Positions 45,757 to 54,452 of a DNA stretch of 64,000 nucleotides are shown here, piece by piece. Origin of the DNA: Rhodothermaceae bacterium Tc-Br11_B2g6_7 (GTDB lineage Bacteria; Bacteroidota; Rhodothermia; Rhodothermales; Salinibacteraceae); the NCBI GenBank assembly GCA_001564055.1, contig LKNB01000005.1, positions 1 through 64,000 on the forward strand, written 5' to 3'. The position numbers and the translations under genes are program-made. The notes beneath the pieces were generated by a model, which did no database searches, was not told the origin of the DNA, and saw only the letters and a list, made by a program, of their open reading frames with translations. Each line of letters opens with the position of its first letter. Position 1 is the first letter of the stretch.

Positions 45757-46434
45757 ATGAGCTCACGACAGAAACAACGCACAGCTGACCGGGACCACCT
45801 GCAGCAATCTCTGCAGGTGGACGACATCTCGTCCGTAGACCTGGACCGCCTCTCGCAGGACGAGCTCGAGTCAATCCTCTTCGAGCCTGATGCCGAGGAC
45901 AGCAGCAGCCTCCTGAACCTGCCCAACCTGGCCGGGCTTGCGCTCATCGGCGTCGGCATTGCCTACCTGTTTCAGCAGCTGGACTTCCTGCAGGGGGTGG
46001 ACCTGACCATGCTGGCGAACATGCTGCCGTTTATCGCCGGGATTCTCATCATCCTGGTGGGCTTTGGCGTGCTCTCGTGGAACCCCGACCGCAGCAGGGA
46101 CACGCCCTCCCTTCGCTCGAAAACCGCACCCGACGTCACGCCCGAAGAAGAGGCTTCCCTGCGCGAGGCGCTGAAGGATCACCTGCGCGACCGCGACGCC
46201 GAGAAGCGCTCGCGCCTCACCAAGTCGCGCTTCAACAAGAAGATCTCCGGCGTATGCGGGGGGCTGGCCGAGTATTTCAACATCGACCCCACGCTCGTAC
46301 GCATCATCTTTGTCGCCGGCACCATCTTCTCTTCCGGCACCTTCATTCTGCTATACATCGCGCTGGCGCTCATTCTGGATAAGCCGGACGACCTGTCCTC
46401 TGACGAAGTGATCTCTATCATCCGCGACTCCTAA
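45757..46434 (+). CDS. PspC-domain membrane protein with N-terminal extension
   Basis: The 225-residue protein has an acidic, soluble N-terminus, two hydrophobic segments near residues 65-110, and a PspC domain from about residue 155: ISGVCGGLAEYFNIDPTLVR followed by a membrane hairpin and LILDKPDD. PspC proteins sense membrane stress in Enterobacteria, but many Bacteroidota copies have no psp system. AGGA lies 4 bp before the start at 45757. It is followed 16 bp later by a second, minimal PspC gene. Confidence 0.85.
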   Translation: MSSRQKQRTADRDHLQQSLQVDDISSVDLDRLSQDELESILFEPDAEDSSSLLNLPNLAGLALIGVGIAYLFQQLDFLQGVDLTMLANMLPFIAGILIILVGFGVLSWNPDRSRDTPSLRSKTAPDVTPEEEASLREALKDHLRDRDAEKRSRLTKSRFNKKISGVCGGLAEYFNIDPTLVRIIFVAGTIFSSGTFILLYIALALILDKPDDLSSDEVISIIRDS

Positions 46435-46450
46435 CTTCCCCCGCTGCCTG

Positions 46451-46642
46451 ATGGCCTCTAAAAAGCTGACCAAATCTACGACCAATCGCATGATCGCCGG
46501 CGTGTGCGGCGGTGTTGGCGAGTATTTTGACATCGACCCCACCATTGTGCGGGTGCTGTATGTGGTAATCAGCCTGTTCTCTGCTGCCTTTCCTGGCCTC
46601 ATCGTCTACATTGCGCTGGCCCTCATCCTGCCCGAACGGTAG
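46451..46642 (+). CDS. Minimal PspC-domain protein, 63 aa
   Basis: The product is little more than a PspC domain: a basic start (MASKKLTKSTTNRM), IAGVCGGVGEYFDIDPTIVR and one or two membrane segments ending ALILPER. It is highly similar to the C-terminal domain of the preceding protein and was probably produced by duplication. The two are likely co-transcribed. Confidence 0.88.
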   Translation: MASKKLTKSTTNRMIAGVCGGVGEYFDIDPTIVRVLYVVISLFSAAFPGLIVYIALALILPER

Positions 46643-46791
46643 CCTACCCCGCAACACTGCCACCCTGCAGGCACCCCGAGCGCCTCGAGTGGAAATGTAA
46701 CGCAGGCGGCAGGAGTCCAGGAGGCGCCTGAACCCGTCGGCACTGCCTGCCGTACCGGCTGCATATCTGTACTCTCGGAGTGCTTTCGCCC

Positions 46792-48639
46792 ATGACGGAC
46801 CACCTGCAGGACAAGCTCGACCATCTCCCCACCCAGCCCGGCGTCTACCTGCACAAAGACGCCGAGGGGACGGTGCTGTACGTGGGCAAAGCCAAAAATT
46901 TGCGCAGCCGCGTGCGCTCGTACTTTCACAAAAGCCGCCCGAAGAGTGGACGTATCTCTATTCTGGTGAAGAAAATCGCCGATGTCTCCGTGATCGTGAC
47001 CGACACGGAAGCCGAGGCGCTGATCCTTGAGAACAACCTCATCAAGAAGCACCAGCCACGCTACAACGTCAATCTCAAGGACGACAAGACGTACCCCTAC
47101 ATTTGCATCAAAAACGAGCGGTTTCCGCGCGTCTTCCCTACCCGGACTGTGCGGCAGGATGGCTCTACCTACTTCGGGCCCTACACCGACGTGAAGACGA
47201 TGCGGTTGATGCTCGACACCATCCGCTCGACCTTTAAGCTGCGCACGTGCAGCCTCAAGCTCAATCCCGAGCCCATTGAGGCAGGCACGTACGATGTGTG
47301 CCTGCAATACCACATCAACAACTGCAAGGGCCCGTGCGAAGGGCTGCAGTCGGAGGAAGACTACAACGCCACCATCGACCGCGTGGAGCGGCTCCTGAAC
47401 GGCAAGACAAAGGGCCTGGTCGATGACCTGCAGGAGCAAATGGTGCAGCTCGCGGCGGATATGGAGTATGAGGCCGCCGCTGACATGCGCGACCGTATCA
47501 AAGCCCTGAAGAAGTTCTCCCGCCGGCAGAAGATTGTCAGCCAAGACTTTGACGACCGCGACCTCTTTGCGCTGGAGGTGGACGAGGAAAACGACGTAGC
47601 CTGCACCGCCATGTTCAAGGTGCGAGAGGGCAAGGTGATCGGGCGGCAGCACAAGTACATCAAATCCGTGACCGAGCACGAGCCGGGGGGGCTGCTGCAG
47701 TCGTTTGTGGAGCGCTACTATGCGGAGGCGAACTTCTTCCCGGACGAGGTGCTGCTGTCGCACGATCTGCCCGCACCCGAGCCGCTGGAGGAGCTCCTCC
47801 GCGAGCGCAAGGGCCGCATTGTGCCGGTCAAGCGCCCGCAACGAGGCGAGAAAGCCAGCCTCATGCGCATGGTGGGGGCCAACGCCCGCCTCTTGGTTGA
47901 CGAGTGGAAGCTGCAGGAATACAAACGGCAGCAGGCCCGCGTCCCCCATGCCGTGCAGGCGCTGCGCGATGACCTGCGGATGGACAAGCTGCCGCGCCGC
48001 ATCGAATGCTTTGACATCTCCCACCTGGGCGGTACCGGCACGGTGGCTTCGTGCGTGGTCTTCACCGATGGCACGCCGCGCAAAAGCGACTACCGCACCT
48101 ACAAGATCCGCTCCGCCGAAGGCCGTCCCGACGATTTCAAGGCCATGCGCGAGGTCATCCAGCGTCGCTACCGTCGCATCAAGGAGGAGAACGGCCCGTG
48201 GCCCGACCTCGTGGTGATTGACGGCGGGAAGGGACAACTCTCCAGTGCGGTGGCTTCGCTGAAGGCCACCGAGGCGTTTGATCAGGTGCGGGTCATTGGG
48301 CTGGCCAAGCGTCTGGAAGAGGTGTACCGGCCCGGCGATTCCGACCCGCTCTTTATTGCGAAGGACAGCGCTGCCCTGCAACTGCTCCAGCGCGTGCGCG
48401 ACGAGGCCCACCGGTTCGCGGTACAGTACCAGCGCAAGCGTCGGAAGAAAACGACCCTCACCAACGAGCTGGAAACCATCACCGGTATTGGCCCGAAGAC
48501 CGCACAGACGCTCATCCGTCACTTTGGCTCTGTGCAACGGGTGAAAGAAGCCGACGCAGACGCCATTGCAGACCTCGTGGGCCCGGCGAAAGCGCAAAAG
48601 GTGGCTGATTACTTTTCCTCTACCGCTGACCAAGAGTAG
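46792..48639 (+). CDS. uvrC: Excinuclease ABC subunit C
   Basis: UvrC makes both incisions in nucleotide excision repair. The 615-residue protein has an N-terminal GIY-YIG domain (PGVYLHKDAEGTVLYVGKAK), a Cys-containing segment (CLQYHINNCKGPCEG), a UVR motif (AADMEYEAAADMRDRIKAL), a central RNase H-like nuclease (IECFDISHLGGTGTVAS, LVVIDGGKGQLSSA) and C-terminal helix-hairpin-helix repeats (ITGIGPKTAQTLIRHFG). The ATG at 46792 is chosen; one 12 bp upstream is also in frame. Confidence 0.97.
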   Translation: MTDHLQDKLDHLPTQPGVYLHKDAEGTVLYVGKAKNLRSRVRSYFHKSRPKSGRISILVKKIADVSVIVTDTEAEALILENNLIKKHQPRYNVNLKDDKTYPYICIKNERFPRVFPTRTVRQDGSTYFGPYTDVKTMRLMLDTIRSTFKLRTCSLKLNPEPIEAGTYDVCLQYHINNCKGPCEGLQSEEDYNATIDRVERLLNGKTKGLVDDLQEQMVQLAADMEYEAAADMRDRIKALKKFSRRQKIVSQDFDDRDLFALEVDEENDVACTAMFKVREGKVIGRQHKYIKSVTEHEPGGLLQSFVERYYAEANFFPDEVLLSHDLPAPEPLEELLRERKGRIVPVKRPQRGEKASLMRMVGANARLLVDEWKLQEYKRQQARVPHAVQALRDDLRMDKLPRRIECFDISHLGGTGTVASCVVFTDGTPRKSDYRTYKIRSAEGRPDDFKAMREVIQRRYRRIKEENGPWPDLVVIDGGKGQLSSAVASLKATEAFDQVRVIGLAKRLEEVYRPGDSDPLFIAKDSAALQLLQRVRDEAHRFAVQYQRKRRKKTTLTNELETITGIGPKTAQTLIRHFGSVQRVKEADADAIADLVGPAKAQKVADYFSSTADQE

Positions 48640-48730
48640 AACCGCCCTCCGTGCTTCTGCAGACGTGGATGGTTGAGTATACCCGGGTGAACCGTAGCCA
48701 AACCTCCCCCCTGTGGTCCGCTTTTCATCC

Positions 48731-48759
48731 TTGAAAAACCACCTGTTGCACCGTATCTT
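48731..48759 (+). promoter_or_regulatory. Probable housekeeping promoter
   Basis: TTGAAA (48731-48736) and TATCTT (48754-48759) are 17 bp apart, and start transcription about 30 bp before the small membrane protein gene. Confidence 0.4.
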
Positions 48760-48797
48760 GGGGCATTAAGAGTCTTTTCACCTGTACGGTGCAGGTT

Positions 48798-48983
48798 ATG
48801 GAGAGTATCACTGCTGCCCTGCTGCTGGTCGTGATTCAGTTTATCCTGATTCCGACGCTGCTCCTCGTGGCAACCCCCTATGTGCTCGTGAAAGCCTGCT
48901 TTGGCCCGGGGCCGTACCTGAGCAACGTGCAGGCCGAGTACGAGCACCTCTACGCGCGGCTGCGGAGCATCTTCCGGAAGTAA
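48798..48983 (+). CDS. Small membrane protein, 61 aa
   Basis: One long hydrophobic segment (ALLLVVIQFILIPTLLLVAT) is followed by a short cytosolic tail with YEHLYARLRSIFRK. No family is recognised. A good promoter just upstream and sensible codon use support it. A GTG 9 bp before the ATG is an alternative start. The 175 bp between it and the next gene hold nothing recognisable. Confidence 0.6.
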   Translation: MESITAALLLVVIQFILIPTLLLVATPYVLVKACFGPGPYLSNVQAEYEHLYARLRSIFRK

Positions 48984-49158
48984 ACGCAGCCTGTCGATAG
49001 GCTGAAACGCTGGAACGCATCCCACGGCGGTGGTGTACGGGATGCCGACGCTGGGGCGCGCTGCCCCGCTTTCGTGTGCGTGGCTGGTCGGGCACCGCCT
49101 TCGGGCCCACCTCAGCCGTCCGCCGCGCCGCCATCTGATTAGCAGGCGTTCCCCACGT

Positions 49159-52098
49159 ATGAACTGGAAGCTTGTCGACCGCCTCACCGCTGCTGCGGTC
49201 TTTGTGTTTGCCCTGGTGCTATACCTCTTCACTGTAGCGCCCACCGTGTCGTTTTGGGACCCCGGGGAGCGCATTGCGGTCTCTTACGGCCTACAGATCC
49301 CGCACCCGCCGGGAGCCCCCTTCTACATGCTGGTGGGGCGGTTTTTCTCCATGGTTGCGACCACGGATTACGTAGCGCTGGCCGTCAACCTGATCTCCGT
49401 ACTCTCAGCGGCAGGAACGGTGCTGCTGGCGTATCTCATCATTCTCCAGTTTGTGCGCGAATGGAGCACGGAGCCGCGCAGCGCTTGGCCCCTTGGGCTG
49501 CGCATCGCCGCGTATGCCGGCGGCATGATCGGAGCGCTGACGCTGGCCGTCTCAGACTCGTTCTGGTTTAACGCGGTAGAGGCGGAGACCTACGCGTTCT
49601 CCACGTTCTTCACGGCGCTCTGTGTGTGGCTGGCGCTGAAGTGGAGCGAGCGCGCCCAGTCCTTTGATCAGGCCCTGAAGCAGCGCGAGGCCACCGGGGG
49701 CTTTGGCACGGGCACCGAGCGCTGGCTCTTTGTGATCGCCTACCTCTACGGGCTTGCTATTGGCGTCCACCTGCTGAGCCTGCTCTCGCTCTTCTTCGTA
49801 GCGCTGATTGTATTTTTCCGGCGCTTCGACAACCCCGCCTGGACCTGGCAACAGCGCTGGGCGTGGATCGTGGCTACCGGCGCCATCGCCTCCGCGGTGT
49901 TCTTGCTGCTCTACCCCGGCATTATTCAGATGCTGCCGGCCTTCTTGCAGGAGCGCGCCTTCCCCCTGCTTACCCTGCTGGGGTTTGCCCTGCTCATTGT
50001 GTTTGCGGTCTATTACACACAGACACGCCGGTTGGAGTACGCTAACATGGTGGCCGTGTATCTGCTGCTGGCCATGATCGGCTACTCCTCCTACGCGCTG
50101 ATCCCCATTCGCAGCGCAACCAATCCCCCCATCGACCAGAACAATCCCGAGACGGTCGAAGCGTTCGTGTCCTACATGCAGCGCGAGCAATACGGACAAC
50201 GCCCGCTGCTGACGGGGCCCACCTACGACAACCGCACGGGTCAGATCAATCGGGAGCAGGAGTCCTTCTTCCCCCGCCGCTGGTCTGAACAGAGCCCGGC
50301 GCATCTGCAGGTGTATAGCCAGTACAATTCCGACTGGCAGTTCCTCTGGCAATATCAAATTGGGCACATGTACGCCCGGTACTTCCTGTGGAACTTCATG
50401 GGCCGTGCGAGCGATCTGCAGGACGCCCCGGCCATCACGGGCATCTCCTGGCTGGACGCCACCTCACAAGAGCCTGTGGCCGGGCAGACGCCCAGCGAGG
50501 AGGCTTCCCGCAGCGTGTATTACGGCTTACCGCTTTTGCTTGGGCTCTTCGGACTGTTCTTTCACTTCGCGGCTGACTGGCGGCGGGCCTTTAGCCTGCT
50601 GATTTTCTTTCTTATTACCAGCGTCGGGATCATTCTGTACCTAAACCAGACGCCGATGCAGCCGCGGGAGCGGGACTACTCCTATGCAGGCAGCTTCTTC
50701 GCCTTTAGCCTGTGGGTGGGGATTGGCGGTACGGGCCTGCTGCTCCTGGCACGCGACCTCTTGGCCGACTACCTCGATGCCGCCAAAACGTACGGCGCTA
50801 TGCTGGGCCTGGGGGGGCTCTTGCTGCTGGCCGTGCCAGGACTGATGCTCTCGCAGAACTACTTCACCCACGACCGCTCCGGAAATTACGTCGCCAACGA
50901 CTATGCCTATAACCTCCTGATGAGCCTGGAGGAAAATGCCATTGTGTTTACCAACGGAGACAACGACACCTTCCCGCTCTGGTACCTGCAGGAGGTGGAG
51001 GGCATCCGGCAGGACGTGCGCGTGGTGAACCTGTCGCTGCTGCAAACGCCATGGTATGTGCGGCAGCTGAAGCATCAGCAGGCCCGCGATTCGGCGCCGC
51101 TGCCGATTTCGATGGACGACGACATGATCGACGATCTTTCGTTCGTCCGATGGACACCGCGGGAGGTGACGCTACCCGTGGATACGGATGCGCTGGTGGA
51201 ACGTGGAGCCATCATTGCAGAAGATACCGATGCCGTTGAAGCCCCCATGCGGTGGGAGGTGACCGGCCGGGAGATACAGCGTGACCTCCGGGTCCTGTTT
51301 GGCTCGGACATCGCGCTACTCGACATCCTGCAGACGAACGCACAGCAAGGATGGGAGCGGCCTATCTACTTTGCCATCACGGTCGCACCGGATGGCATGC
51401 TCAACCTGCAAAACTACTTTCAGCTGGAAGGCAAAGCGTTTCGGGTGGTCCCCATCCGGCACGACCGGCAACTGGGGCGCGTGGTACCCGGCATCACCGA
51501 TGCCCGGCTCGACAACTTTCGCCTGCGCAACGTAAATTCGCCTGACGTCTACTTCGACCAAAACGCCCGGCAGATGCTGGACAACTACCGGCGCATCTAC
51601 GCCCACGCCGCCGAGGGCCTGGCCGAAGCGGGATATCCTGACCGCGGCGAGGCGGCGCTCGACTGGATTATGGAGTACATGCCATTTGAAACGCTGGCCG
51701 GTGACGAGCGCTCGTACGTCAACCTGGCACGTGCTTACGAAGCCGTAGGGGCGCAGGATCGTGCCATCAGCTTATTGCAGCAGGCCGAACCCCTGGTGCT
51801 AACCCAACTGGAGCAGGCCCGCACCTCGCGCGACCAGGAGTATGCCGCCCAGTTCGTGCAGTTGCTCCGGTTCACCTACCTGGACGCTAATGCGTTTGAG
51901 GAGGCAGCCGCGTTTAGTGATCGGCTGGCCGACCTCTTACAAGACGATTCCTTCCGCGAATCTGCGGAGGAGCTACGGGCACGGTACGAAGACGTGGACG
52001 CCGAGGACGTGCTGCCCGATGCGGCGCCCGACGCCCCGCTCCCCCCGCCAGGCCAAACGCCCCCTGATGCCCCACCGCCCTCCGAGCCGCAGCCGTAG
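49159..52098 (+). CDS. DUF2723 multi-pass membrane protein
   Basis: The 979-residue protein starts with a membrane segment and the DUF2723 signature: APTVSFWDPGERIAVSYG, then IPHPPGAPFYMLVGR. About 12 membrane segments fill residues 1-560, followed by a large soluble part with TNGDNDTFPLWYLQ, and TPR-like helices near residues 810-920 (ERSYVNLARAYEAVGAQDRA). The tail is Pro/Asp-rich. DUF2723 proteins of Bacteroidota are related to GT-C mannosyltransferases and are thought to transfer sugars from lipid donors to proteins, possibly O-glycosylation. The Asp in WDPGE fits the GT-C catalytic position. The start at 49159 is preferred over a GTG 129 bp upstream. Confidence 0.85.
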   Translation: MNWKLVDRLTAAAVFVFALVLYLFTVAPTVSFWDPGERIAVSYGLQIPHPPGAPFYMLVGRFFSMVATTDYVALAVNLISVLSAAGTVLLAYLIILQFVREWSTEPRSAWPLGLRIAAYAGGMIGALTLAVSDSFWFNAVEAETYAFSTFFTALCVWLALKWSERAQSFDQALKQREATGGFGTGTERWLFVIAYLYGLAIGVHLLSLLSLFFVALIVFFRRFDNPAWTWQQRWAWIVATGAIASAVFLLLYPGIIQMLPAFLQERAFPLLTLLGFALLIVFAVYYTQTRRLEYANMVAVYLLLAMIGYSSYALIPIRSATNPPIDQNNPETVEAFVSYMQREQYGQRPLLTGPTYDNRTGQINREQESFFPRRWSEQSPAHLQVYSQYNSDWQFLWQYQIGHMYARYFLWNFMGRASDLQDAPAITGISWLDATSQEPVAGQTPSEEASRSVYYGLPLLLGLFGLFFHFAADWRRAFSLLIFFLITSVGIILYLNQTPMQPRERDYSYAGSFFAFSLWVGIGGTGLLLLARDLLADYLDAAKTYGAMLGLGGLLLLAVPGLMLSQNYFTHDRSGNYVANDYAYNLLMSLEENAIVFTNGDNDTFPLWYLQEVEGIRQDVRVVNLSLLQTPWYVRQLKHQQARDSAPLPISMDDDMIDDLSFVRWTPREVTLPVDTDALVERGAIIAEDTDAVEAPMRWEVTGREIQRDLRVLFGSDIALLDILQTNAQQGWERPIYFAITVAPDGMLNLQNYFQLEGKAFRVVPIRHDRQLGRVVPGITDARLDNFRLRNVNSPDVYFDQNARQMLDNYRRIYAHAAEGLAEAGYPDRGEAALDWIMEYMPFETLAGDERSYVNLARAYEAVGAQDRAISLLQQAEPLVLTQLEQARTSRDQEYAAQFVQLLRFTYLDANAFEEAAAFSDRLADLLQDDSFRESAEELRARYEDVDAEDVLPDAAPDAPLPPPGQTPPDAPPPSEPQP

Positions 52099-52337
52099 GG
52101 CACCAAACGGATAGGGAGAAGCATCCGGTAGTCTGGTACGCATGTGAGGCTCAACCGCTGGCTCTTCCGCCGGCGATGCTGTACGGTGTCGCCCCGGAAC
52201 CTCACCACGCGCCTCCGTCGCTGGCGCGCAGCCCCGCTGTTTCGTCCTATACGGCAGACAGCGAACGTCATGCTGCCTGATGGCTGCTGAAATAGAGGCT
52301 GGAGCCATAAGGGAGCCAAACTTTTTCGTGTGTGTAT
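52099..52337. other. Gap upstream of the cold-shock promoter
   Basis: Together with the leader to 52502 this is a 404-bp stretch without a gene. The first 239 bp show no gene, repeat or T-run terminator that I can support. Confidence 0.5.
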
Positions 52338-52367
52338 TTGCAAATAATTTACGTTTTCACTTATACT
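52338..52367 (+). promoter_or_regulatory. Promoter of the cold-shock gene
   Basis: TTGCAA (52338-52343) and TATACT (52362-52367) are 18 bp apart in a short AT-rich island. Transcription from here would leave a leader of about 130 nt before the ATG, a length typical for thermosensing cold-shock mRNA leaders. Confidence 0.6.
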
Positions 52368-52502
52368 ATACAATACACACAAACGGTTGAGCATCGCCTT
52401 CCACCCACCATTGGAGGTAGTATGCGTTAGCAGGTGGTTGTTACCATGGCCACCGTCCGCATTTTGTACATCAGTATCATTAGCGTTCCAGGAGGCAACC
52501 TT

Positions 52503-52877
52503 ATGACGACGCAACGCAGTGTAGTGAAGTGGTTTGATGCGAAAAAGGGCTACGGTTTTATTGTTCACCCGCGAGGAGGCGCTGATATATTTGTGCACTA
52601 CTCGCAGATTATCTCGGACAAGGAGTTTAAGACGCTCCGGACGGGCCAGGTTGTAGAGTATGAGCTTACCGACGGTCCGAAAGGGCCCCACGCCGCGGAG
52701 GTGGTGCTCATTGAAGACACCATGGCGGCGACGTCCAACGGCCAGGCTACCGACGGCAAACAGCACACGCGGGGAACGGAGACGGCCGTCGCACCGCAGG
52801 TGTCTTCCAACGGCACTGCAGCCTCGCACGACGACGCGCCGGCCGAAGAAGAAGCGCATATCTCCTACGCGGATTAA
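52503..52877 (+). CDS. Cold-shock-domain protein with acidic tail
   Basis: The cold-shock domain (residues 1-68) shows VVKWFDAKKGYGFI with the RNP1 motif, DIFVHYSQI with RNP2, and GQVVEYELTDGPKGPHA. Such proteins bind single-stranded RNA and DNA and melt mRNA structure. A 55-residue tail rich in Thr, Ala, Asp and Glu is extra to the usual 70-residue form. The start at 52503 follows a strong AGGAGG (52490-52495), unusual in this phylum where such sites are often weak. Confidence 0.93.
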   Translation: MTTQRSVVKWFDAKKGYGFIVHPRGGADIFVHYSQIISDKEFKTLRTGQVVEYELTDGPKGPHAAEVVLIEDTMAATSNGQATDGKQHTRGTETAVAPQVSSNGTAASHDDAPAEEEAHISYAD

Positions 52878-52991
52878 GCGCCGGTCATTGTATTTCGGTG
52901 CGGCAGCCGCTATTTTCCGAATGCATGCGTGGTTTTATCTGCGCGTTCTGCGCATGCGCTGCGCGGCTGCCCTTACCACTTGCGATGCCCT

Positions 52992-53453
52992 ATGGCTTTT
53001 TCTTTTTCCGAGACGGACGTCGAGCGAATGGCGTCGGTGTTTGGCGTTGATCCTGTACAGGACGGTACGGTGACGCGCTTCGAACTGACTCATTCGGAAA
53101 GTGGGCGACGCCTGACCGTCGAGCTCACCCGCATCCGGGATCTGCCAGACACGTTGGCCACGGAGGAGCCCCTCTACCTCGTGTCGGTTTATGCGCCCAG
53201 TTCATTTCTGCAATTGCAGGGCTGTACGGGTTTTATTGCCAGCCAAGAGCTCGGCGAGGTGATCTTTTTTGCTCGTCAGGGCGGCGTCACAAACGGCCTC
53301 GTCATTGAGCGCGAGGCGGCCTGTTCGCTGTACGCCAACGTGGCCAATCGTATGCTCTCTACCGACTTCACGCAGCTCCCCTCTGAGCTTGTGATGAGCA
53401 GTGTGGCCCTGTCGATGAGCGAGACGCTCTTCAGCGACTTCAACGGTTCGTGA
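52992..53453 (+). CDS. Hypothetical protein, 153 aa
   Basis: No family is recognised. The soluble acidic protein shows alternating strands (TRFELTHSESGRRLTVEL, LYLVSVYAPSSFLQLQGCTG) and a helical end. The ATG at 52992 (MAFSFSETDVERM) is preferred, since the 21 residues upstream are Arg/Cys-rich and unlike the rest. It precedes ybeY by 15 bp, so the two are probably one operon. Confidence 0.68.
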   Translation: MAFSFSETDVERMASVFGVDPVQDGTVTRFELTHSESGRRLTVELTRIRDLPDTLATEEPLYLVSVYAPSSFLQLQGCTGFIASQELGEVIFFARQGGVTNGLVIEREAACSLYANVANRMLSTDFTQLPSELVMSSVALSMSETLFSDFNGS

Positions 53454-53468
53454 GCGCAGTTGTAGCCT

Positions 53469-53906
53469 ATGGCTTCTGACGTCATCCATGTGCATCAGCA
53501 ACACCCGGAGCGCACCCTTGAGGTAGCGCAGGTGCGCGCGCTCGTGACCCGCATGGCTGCCGCAGAGGGGATACCGATCGGTGAGGTTAGCATCGTCCTG
53601 GCCGACCACCCCACCGTGCTGGAGCTCAACCGCCGCTTCCTGAACCACGACTACGTCACGGACGTGCTGGCCTTTCCCCTCAGCGAGGACGGTGACGAAG
53701 CACTGACCGGGGAGGTGTACGTGGACCTCGATACCGCTGCCGAGCGCCATGCCGAGTTCGAGGCCTCCTTCACCGAGGAGGCCCTGCGGTACGTCGTCCA
53801 CGGCGTGCTGCACCTCATGGGCTATACGGATACTACCGAGAAAGGGCGGCACGCTATGCGCACGAAAGAAGACGATTATTTGCGCCAGGCGCGCCTCGCT
53901 GGCTGA
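53469..53906 (+). CDS. ybeY: Endoribonuclease YbeY (rRNA maturation factor)
   Basis: YbeY is a zinc RNase that matures the 16S rRNA 3' end and takes part in ribosome quality control. The 145-residue protein shows LNRRFLNHDYVTDVLAFPL and the metal motif HGVLHLMGYTD. Here the usual third His of HGxLHLxGYDH is absent and TDTTEKGRHAMRTKED follows, which is the common form in Bacteroidota. Length is normal. Confidence 0.93.
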   Translation: MASDVIHVHQQHPERTLEVAQVRALVTRMAAAEGIPIGEVSIVLADHPTVLELNRRFLNHDYVTDVLAFPLSEDGDEALTGEVYVDLDTAAERHAEFEASFTEEALRYVVHGVLHLMGYTDTTEKGRHAMRTKEDDYLRQARLAG

Positions 53907-54010
53907 ACCGCACACGCCCTCCCCTGTACGTTATATTATCATTACGGTGCAGGCATCTCACCATTTCGGCCTGCCACACACGTTGACGTTCCTTAACCCG
54001 TGAGGTACAC

Positions 54011-54325
54011 ATGAACATCCAGATCACAGCCCGCAACTTCGATGCCTCTCCCAAGCTGCGTGCCTATGCCGAAGAAAGCGTTCAGAAGCTCGAGCGCTTC
54101 TATGATGGCATCGTCGAGATAGAAATTTTCATCGGGAAGAACGACAACCCCAGCGCTGATAAGTCGGCTGAGCTAAATGTGACCGTCTACGGAAAGCGTC
54201 TGCGAACAGAGGCGGAAGACACCTCCTTCGAATCGGCCATCGATGACTCCGTAAACAAGATGCGGCGGCGCCTCAAAAAGTATAAGGCAAAAATGCGCAG
54301 CACCGACCAGGACTACATGAAGTGA
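54011..54325 (+). CDS. hpf: Ribosome hibernation promoting factor, short form
   Basis: The 104-residue S30AE-domain protein (MNIQITARNFDASPKLRAYA, VQKLERFYDGI, LNVTVYGKRL, AIDDSVNKMRRRLKKYK) binds the decoding centre of idle ribosomes. It lacks the C-terminal dimerisation domain of long HPF, so it resembles YfiA/short HPF. A clear terminator follows. Confidence 0.93.
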   Translation: MNIQITARNFDASPKLRAYAEESVQKLERFYDGIVEIEIFIGKNDNPSADKSAELNVTVYGKRLRTEAEDTSFESAIDDSVNKMRRRLKKYKAKMRSTDQDYMK

Positions 54326-54354
54326 GCAGGACGCATGCCTTTTACTTCGCCTCG

Positions 54355-54386
54355 GCCCGGCCCCCTTTCGTGGTCGGGCTTTTTTA
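54355..54386 (+). terminator. Rho-independent terminator of hpf
   Basis: GCCCGGCC (54355-54362) pairs with GGTCGGGC (54372-54379), one G-U pair, followed by a run of T to 54385. Confidence 0.85.
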
Positions 54387-54452
54387 ATGCGCCCTGCCTT
54401 GAGCGTAAGCGACCATCCTTCTGCGTCGCTACGTCCCGGCCGCATGCGGTCG

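Noticed and set aside
46606..48633. A 675-residue open frame antisense to uvrC
   Set aside because: uvrC has all its domains on the plus strand; the antisense frame is a by-product of GC-rich codon use and has no family features.
53803..53850. YbeY lacking its third zinc histidine as a sign of inactivation
   Set aside because: Bacteroidota YbeY proteins commonly have this form of the motif, so it is not evidence of loss.
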